64,000 nt of DNA, from positions 1-64,000 of the forward strand of contig JAKLPS010000004.1 in the NCBI GenBank assembly GCA_022013695.1. The letters are read 5' to 3'. The DNA comes from Weeksellaceae bacterium. Its GTDB lineage: Bacteria; Bacteroidota; Bacteroidia; Flavobacteriales; Weeksellaceae. Of this stretch, positions 58,570 to 64,000 are shown one piece after another (within the stretch, counting starts at the first letter, position 1; each line of letters begins with the position of its first letter). Below the pieces are notes generated by a model that was not told the DNA's origin, did no database searches, and saw only the letters and a list, made by a program, of their open reading frames with translations. The translations under genes were made by a program, and so were the position numbers.

Positions 58570-59580
58570 ATGCTAGAGAAAATTGATGACCTGCTGAAAG
58601 AAGTCCAGAATTTCCAGTCTTCTGCAAAGGATGAAATAGAGCAATTCCGACTAAAATACAATGGAAAGAAGGGAATCATGAATGATTTCTACGATGCTTT
58701 GAAACTAATCCCTAACGATGAGAAAAAAGATTTTGGACAGAAAATCAACCGCTTACGAAACGCCGTAGATCATAAACTGGAAGAGCTAAAACAAACTTCC
58801 CAAACCGAGAAGACGCTCGAAAAAGAAGATCTTTCCAGACCGGCTTTTCCTCTGGAGTTAGGTTCCCGTCATCCGATTAATCTTGTCAAAAACAGGATTA
58901 TAGAAATCTTCAAATCGATTGGTTTTGCGGTTGCCGACGGCCCGGAGATCGAAGATGATTGGCACAATTTCACGGCGCTGAATCTACCAGAATATCATCC
59001 GGCAAGAGATATGCAGGACACTTTCTTCATCGAGCAAGATCCCGATGTGCTCTTGCGAACGCACACTTCGTCCGTACAAATCCGCTATATGGAGGAGAAC
59101 GAACCACCGATCCGAATTCTTGCGCCGGGAAGGGTTTTCAGAAATGAGGCCGTTTCTTCCCGCTCGCACTGCATTTTTCATCAGATCGAAGGCCTTTATA
59201 TTGATGAGAATGTGAGCTTTGCAGATCTTAAACAAACGATTCAGTTCTTCACTACAGAACTCTTCGGCAAGTCGAAAATCCGCATGCGACCTTCGTATTT
59301 CCCTTTTACAGAGCCCAGTGCAGAGGTTGATGTCTATTGGGGATTGAATTCTGAAACCGATTATAGAATCACAAAAGGAACCGGTTGGCTAGAAATTATG
59401 GGTTGCGGAATGGTGGATCCGGCGGTTCTTAAAAATGTCAATATCGATCCTGATCAATTCTCTGGATATGCCTTTGGAATGGGGATCGAAAGGATTGTGA
59501 TGCTACTCTATCAGATGAGCGACATCCGAATGTTCTTCGAAAACGATGTCCGACTGCTGGAGCAATTCAAAAGTTTATAA
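58570..59580 (+). CDS. pheS: phenylalanine--tRNA ligase alpha subunit
   Basis: RHPINLVKNRIIEIFKSIGFAVADGPEIEDDWHNFTALNLPEYHPARDMQDTFFI. Confidence 0.97.
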   Translation: MLEKIDDLLKEVQNFQSSAKDEIEQFRLKYNGKKGIMNDFYDALKLIPNDEKKDFGQKINRLRNAVDHKLEELKQTSQTEKTLEKEDLSRPAFPLELGSRHPINLVKNRIIEIFKSIGFAVADGPEIEDDWHNFTALNLPEYHPARDMQDTFFIEQDPDVLLRTHTSSVQIRYMEENEPPIRILAPGRVFRNEAVSSRSHCIFHQIEGLYIDENVSFADLKQTIQFFTTELFGKSKIRMRPSYFPFTEPSAEVDVYWGLNSETDYRITKGTGWLEIMGCGMVDPAVLKNVNIDPDQFSGYAFGMGIERIVMLLYQMSDIRMFFENDVRLLEQFKSL

Positions 59581-59633
59581 ATTTCCTGACTATTTCAATG
59601 TAAAAAATGCTCCTAAATGTTGGGGCTTTTTTG

Positions 59634-59828
59634 TTACTTTTTCTCGGTCAGTTTGCTCCAAAGATGAAGAATATAAACGACAATGATTCCCAAAATTCCG
59701 GAGGAAATCGAAAAGATGTATTTGGTGTTATCATCGGCCAAAAATCCCGCCTGCCAATCGATTGCATAGAAACTGACGGCAATGGAAACGACAAATACAA
59801 TGAGGAATACTTTATAAAATGTTTTCAT
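59634..59828 (-). CDS. small two-TM hypothetical protein
   Basis: 64-aa ORF, co-directional with the MarC gene. Confidence 0.6.
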   Translation of the reverse strand: MKTFYKVFLIVFVVSIAVSFYAIDWQAGFLADDNTKYIFSISSGILGIIVVYILHLWSKLTEKK

Positions 59829-59839
59829 TCTGATGAAAT

Positions 59840-60442
59840 TTAAAAATCAATATAGTTCTGAAATAGCTGCGCAAAGTTAGCAGTAAATAATTTAATAGAA
59901 ATAGCTAAAAGCACAATTCCAAACACTTTTTGCAAAACCTGCAAAGATCCCTCGCCCATTTTCCGTTCGATCCAGGGTGCTAATCTTAGGACAATATAGA
60001 CAAAAATTGTATTGAGCACGATTCCGCAAATAATGTTGACATCATGATATTCTGCTCGCAGGGAAAGCGTTGTCGTCAAAGTTCCCGCACCAGCAATCAG
60101 CGGAAATGCAATCGGAACAATAGAGGCCGCCTGCGGCTGATTGGTTTTATGAATTTCGATGCCCAAGATCATCTCTACTGCGATAATGAAAATTACAAAA
60201 GCACCAGCAATTGCGAAAGAATTGACATCAACTCCAATGAGCTTGAGAATATTATTTCCGATGAAAAGAAAAGAAATCATTAACAATCCCGCAACTATTG
60301 CAGCTTTCTCAGCTTCTATTTTTCCAAACTTCTGACGGAGCGAAACGATGACCGGCACAGAGCCCAAGACATCAATTACGGCGAACAACACCATAAAAGT
60401 GGTCATTGTTTCTTTGACTGAAAACTGCACTAAAAATTCCAT
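59840..60442 (-). CDS. MarC-family membrane protein
   Basis: FMVLFAVIDVLGSVPVIVSLRQ; PIAFPLIAGAGTLTTTLSL. Confidence 0.93.
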   Translation of the reverse strand: MEFLVQFSVKETMTTFMVLFAVIDVLGSVPVIVSLRQKFGKIEAEKAAIVAGLLMISFLFIGNNILKLIGVDVNSFAIAGAFVIFIIAVEMILGIEIHKTNQPQAASIVPIAFPLIAGAGTLTTTLSLRAEYHDVNIICGIVLNTIFVYIVLRLAPWIERKMGEGSLQVLQKVFGIVLLAISIKLFTANFAQLFQNYIDF

Positions 60443-60492
60443 AAATTAATTTTAAAGATTTCGCAAAAATATGATTTTTTTTTGACAATTCT

Positions 60493-62229
60493 TTAAAGGT
60501 TGTTATAGAGTTCTTCTATTTCGCTGAAAATTTCAGCTAATTTTTCTTCCGTAGTCTCTGGAGAATATTTTTCGATATTCACTTTTGTTAGAAGTTGGCT
60601 AAATTTTTCGGATGTCGCGAGGCCAAAATTATTTTCCAAATAGTCGGAAAAGTCTAAATTATATTTGGTTCTGCAATACAGATTGGCTTTTGATTTTAAA
60701 TCTTCAAAACCTTCAAAAAATTGACTGAACAAACCATTATCAAGAGATTTCTGTAAGTAATCAAAATGAGAATGGGCATCGAAGGAATGGTGAGTTCTAA
60801 GCATCGCCTCGGTCTCGGCAATCGTGACAATGGGTTGAGACGTTGTCTTCTGCCTTGCAAGATTTTGTTTTTTCTGATCCTTGATTTTTCTGTTGAAATA
60901 AACGAACAATAAGGCACCAAAACCGACAATGCAAAGATTTCCAAAAATCACCATCCAGCTGATCTTCTTCTGTGGCTTTACTTTCAGTTTTTGGGTGCTG
61001 ATCACTGGTGAATCTACTTTTTCCAGAACCGTGTTGGTGTACTCATTCATTTTCTCCAAAGTGGTTTTGGAATCGGCAATATCTTCTGCGTTCACCGTGG
61101 TGAGAGTCAAAATTTTTGAACCCAAATCCACATATTTCTCTTGTTGGGGATCGAAGTAAGAAAAATCGGCGGTTGCGATTTTCAAGTCGCCTCTTTTCTT
61201 CGGAATGATGACGTATTGCGCTTCTACATCGCCTTCTATGCCGTTTTCTGTGGCGATAGAATTATTGACGATCTTTGGTTTAAAGACCTCAAAATCGGGA
61301 GACGCCAATATTTTCGGAACGATGGACGGCGACAGATTTCCGGTGCCAGTGATTTTCACAGAAATATTAAAAGCTTTGTTGATCTCAAAATTTTCTTTGC
61401 CTTTATCGATCATTTCGATTTTCACATCATATTTTCCTACGGCATTATTATAATTGAGAGGCGCACCTTCGGGCAATTTTTTGACATTAAGTTTCACTTT
61501 GTTGGAAACCAAAACTCTCTTGTGATTGGAAAAAGGCACCTTCATTGGTGCAACTTCCAACGAGCCGGCAACTTTCGGGATGATGACAAACATCCCGATG
61601 ATCTGCGCAGAATAATTATCTTCCGAATCTTCAATCGATTCGTCAAAGTTGGCAATAGACCGAATGTTCATATTTCCTGCTGCTTCAAATTGAGCAGGCT
61701 CTAGATGTCTGAAATTAGAAATATTTCTGGAAAAAGCTTTCAAAACCACCACGGTAGGCTCGTCTTTATAGACATCTCTGTCTTCCAGCTGCATATTCAG
61801 GTACATATTTTTGGCCGGATTATTGGCCGTCACCGATTTTTTGTCTGCTTCTTTCACGACAATGTCGATCGGTTCGGTTTTGTAAATTTTGCCATTGATC
61901 TTTACCAAGGCCGACCCAATTTTTATATTTCCGCTTTGTTTGGGGCTTAGCAGAAACTGATAAACCATCTGATTGATTCTTATTTTTTTGACGGGATCGA
62001 TCAGGGTATTCTGTTCAGAAGAAATGGCGTAGTCAAATTTGGTCAAATCTGGCAATTTCAAAGGCGTCTCTTGCACCAGATCTTCCCCGAAAATTTCCAA
62101 AACAACGGTGAAAGTCAATGGTGTATTGACGTGCGAATCCTGCGTATTAACCTCCGAATAAAGATTAACCTGAGCAAAGGAAAACCCCGATGCCAAAAGG
62201 AATAATATGTATAAATTCTGTCTGATCAT
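60493..62229 (-). CDS. BatD-like protein
   Basis: Signal peptide, VNLYSEVNTQDSHVNTPLTFTVVLEI, C-terminal TM; followed by TPR gene. Confidence 0.88.
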   Translation of the reverse strand: MIRQNLYILFLLASGFSFAQVNLYSEVNTQDSHVNTPLTFTVVLEIFGEDLVQETPLKLPDLTKFDYAISSEQNTLIDPVKKIRINQMVYQFLLSPKQSGNIKIGSALVKINGKIYKTEPIDIVVKEADKKSVTANNPAKNMYLNMQLEDRDVYKDEPTVVVLKAFSRNISNFRHLEPAQFEAAGNMNIRSIANFDESIEDSEDNYSAQIIGMFVIIPKVAGSLEVAPMKVPFSNHKRVLVSNKVKLNVKKLPEGAPLNYNNAVGKYDVKIEMIDKGKENFEINKAFNISVKITGTGNLSPSIVPKILASPDFEVFKPKIVNNSIATENGIEGDVEAQYVIIPKKRGDLKIATADFSYFDPQQEKYVDLGSKILTLTTVNAEDIADSKTTLEKMNEYTNTVLEKVDSPVISTQKLKVKPQKKISWMVIFGNLCIVGFGALLFVYFNRKIKDQKKQNLARQKTTSQPIVTIAETEAMLRTHHSFDAHSHFDYLQKSLDNGLFSQFFEGFEDLKSKANLYCRTKYNLDFSDYLENNFGLATSEKFSQLLTKVNIEKYSPETTEEKLAEIFSEIEELYNNL

Positions 62230-62964
62230 TTACCAATCCTTCTCTTTGCTCTGCGGCATCGAGTTGGAGTTTTTGTTTAAAATTCGTCTGGCCGTTTCTT
62301 TTTCCCGATTTTCTAGGTCTTTCAGGATTTGATTTTCGGCTTCTTGCGGTATTTTATTGTCTTCTGTTTTAGGCTGACTGGTTTTTCCTGAGCCATCTCC
62401 TTTTTGATCACTCCCTTCCCCGCCTTCCTGATTTTTTTTCTGATTGCCTTTTTCAGAATCGTCTTTACTTTTTTGACCCTGGTGGCCTCCTTTTCCTTGA
62501 TTTTGACCTTGTTTGGGTTCGTTCTTCTTTTCTTTATCTTTCAGCATTGCGATTTCATAATTCTTGCGAATGGCCTCGTTGTACGGGTCTTGCTTCAAGG
62601 CTTGCTTGTAGTATTCAGCCGCTTTTGCAGGATTGTTGGCCTGTATCGCCACATTTCCCCTATTGTAAAGCGCGGCTGCTTTTTCATACTTACTTTTCGT
62701 ATATTTTACAGCTTTCTTGTATTCTGCAGCGGCTTCTTCGTACTTTTTACTTTTGTAAAGGGCATTTCCCAAATTGTAATGTGCCGTATAATTGCTCTTC
62801 TTTTCGGCAATAGCATCGAGATATTTGCTTGATGAGGCGTCGTACTCTTTGGCATCAAATTTCTTATTACCCTCGTACACCAATGCATTATAACTTTGCT
62901 GCGCAGAAAACGACTGCGCGAGAATCATTGCAAAAACCAGTACCAAAGTCGACTTAATATTCAT
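62230..62964 (-). CDS. TPR protein of the Bat operon (BatC/BatE-like)
   Basis: TPR repeats (YTAHYNLGNALYKSKKYEEAAAEYKKAV), Gln/Lys-rich tail. Confidence 0.87.
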   Translation of the reverse strand: MNIKSTLVLVFAMILAQSFSAQQSYNALVYEGNKKFDAKEYDASSSKYLDAIAEKKSNYTAHYNLGNALYKSKKYEEAAAEYKKAVKYTKSKYEKAAALYNRGNVAIQANNPAKAAEYYKQALKQDPYNEAIRKNYEIAMLKDKEKKNEPKQGQNQGKGGHQGQKSKDDSEKGNQKKNQEGGEGSDQKGDGSGKTSQPKTEDNKIPQEAENQILKDLENREKETARRILNKNSNSMPQSKEKDW

Positions 62965-63100
62965 TGCTACAAAAATATCCGTTTTATTGTTAAAATAAAC
63001 ACTTGAAAAGTTAAAGTTGGGTTAAATATCGACTGCTAAAAAGCCTGTAAATAACGCATTTTTAACAACTTAATAGGGTTTTGAAAAGCAACAAAAAAAA

Positions 63101-63122
63101 CCACTGACGAAGGCATCAGTGG
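63101..63122 (-). terminator. terminator downstream of ABC permease
   Basis: ccactga-cgaaggca-tcagtgg, minus-strand T8. Confidence 0.7.
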
Positions 63123-63228
63123 CTTTATACTTTTCAATATTATATCTACATCATAGGTAATGCGAAGTAAAATAATTTGATAAATGCGTCTCTATTAAAG
63201 ATTTACATATCTTGATCTAAATTAATAT

Positions 63229-64000
63229 TTACCAATCTTTTCTCTTGAGAATCCAATAGCTGCCTGCTACGAAAACGGCGGACCAAATGACACATGCCAC
63301 GGCGCTGGACCAAGGATATTCGAACTTGAATTGCATCCCAAACATCTCTGCCATTTTGGTTCGTATCAAAGGATTTGGAATTAATTTGGACATACTTTCC
63401 AAGGGTAGAAAATCTGTAAAATACCTATGATTCAACTTGATCGAAGCCTTATTTTTGGGATCAAAATCTTTCATAAAAGCAAATTTTTCTATTCCAGAAA
63501 AAATTCCTTCCACAAACCAAAGCATAAAAAATCCAAGAAATACAAAAATGGATTTCCTGAAAAGAATGGATAGAAACATAAGAAGTGAAAAGAAGGTAAA
63601 AAGCTTCAAAAAGTAGTTGAAAATGAAATATATTTCTTTGAAAATCAATGAGCTATCCTGAGTGGACGAATAACTTTTGCCCAGAACCAACGCCACTACA
63701 AAAACCAATAAAGTAGAAAAGCCTGTAAAAACCAAAATCGTCAGCAATTTGGAGAAGATAAACTCTTCCCGGCTGAGCCCGTCTATCAGATTTTGCTTAA
63801 ACATCCGATTGCTAAACTCCTGACAAATCGAGAAAACGATAATGCAACCAAGAAAGATTTTGAGCAAACCGACAATATAGGTGGTGAAATTCCACACGCC
63901 GGGAAAGTTGTACATTCCCTGTTCTTTCAGATTGATTTTAATCCCCAGGATATCAAAATCTACCAATCCAATGAATAATAGCGCAACTAAAATCACAAAA
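63229..64000 (-). CDS. ABC transporter permease, partial (runs off window)
   Basis: Polytopic, FKQNLIDGLSREEFIFSKLL; open to the window edge. Confidence 0.75.
   Translation of the reverse strand, partial: FVILVALLFIGLVDFDILGIKINLKEQGMYNFPGVWNFTTYIVGLLKIFLGCIIVFSICQEFSNRMFKQNLIDGLSREEFIFSKLLTILVFTGFSTLLVFVVALVLGKSYSSTQDSSLIFKEIYFIFNYFLKLFTFFSLLMFLSILFRKSIFVFLGFFMLWFVEGIFSGIEKFAFMKDFDPKNKASIKLNHRYFTDFLPLESMSKLIPNPLIRTKMAEMFGMQFKFEYPWSSAVACVIWSAVFVAGSYWILKRKDW

Noticed and set aside
1-64000. tRNA, rRNA, transposase/integrase or prophage genes
   Set aside because: None recognised by eye on either strand; a tRNAscan/Infernal run would be needed to exclude divergent RNAs.

Overview
The window is Bacteroidota (Flavobacteriia, Chryseobacterium/Epilithonimonas-like) chromosome. 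This is judged from GldD, BatD/TPR genes, the protein families present and codon/GC character; no search was run. Core genes include rpoD, pheS, gcvT, mutS2-like, gldD, two SurA-like PPIases and Bat-operon genes. Accessory blocks sit between them. (1) A decayed 5' region holds structured repeats and a 13-residue-repeat protein that looks like a DUF6150/'septoil knot' protein. (2) An ApbE cassette (thioredoxin-like, ApbE, DUF4266-like Cys-tailed lipopeptide, DUF3570-like barrel) spans 14.6-17.5 kb. (3) A reactive-sulfur/redox/respiration island spans ~19.9-42.0 kb: DsrE, TlpA x2, Trx, CstB-like MBL-rhodanese, TauE, SQR, CydAB, NifX-like, RND efflux, OsmC, rhodanese and a Crp/Fnr regulator. Four promoters in it share a GTRA-N6-TYAC palindrome 42-56 nt upstream of start codons, and two sub-60-aa ORFs absent from the supplied track lie in it. 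(4) A rearranged zone (44.4-51.7 kb) contains a truncated aldo/keto reductase copy, an apparent deletion junction between a PepSY-like gene and a DUF347-like gene, and a 3'-truncated alpha/beta hydrolase duplicate. No rRNA, tRNA, CRISPR array or transposase was recognised. All family names are from reading protein sequence by eye and need profile searches.
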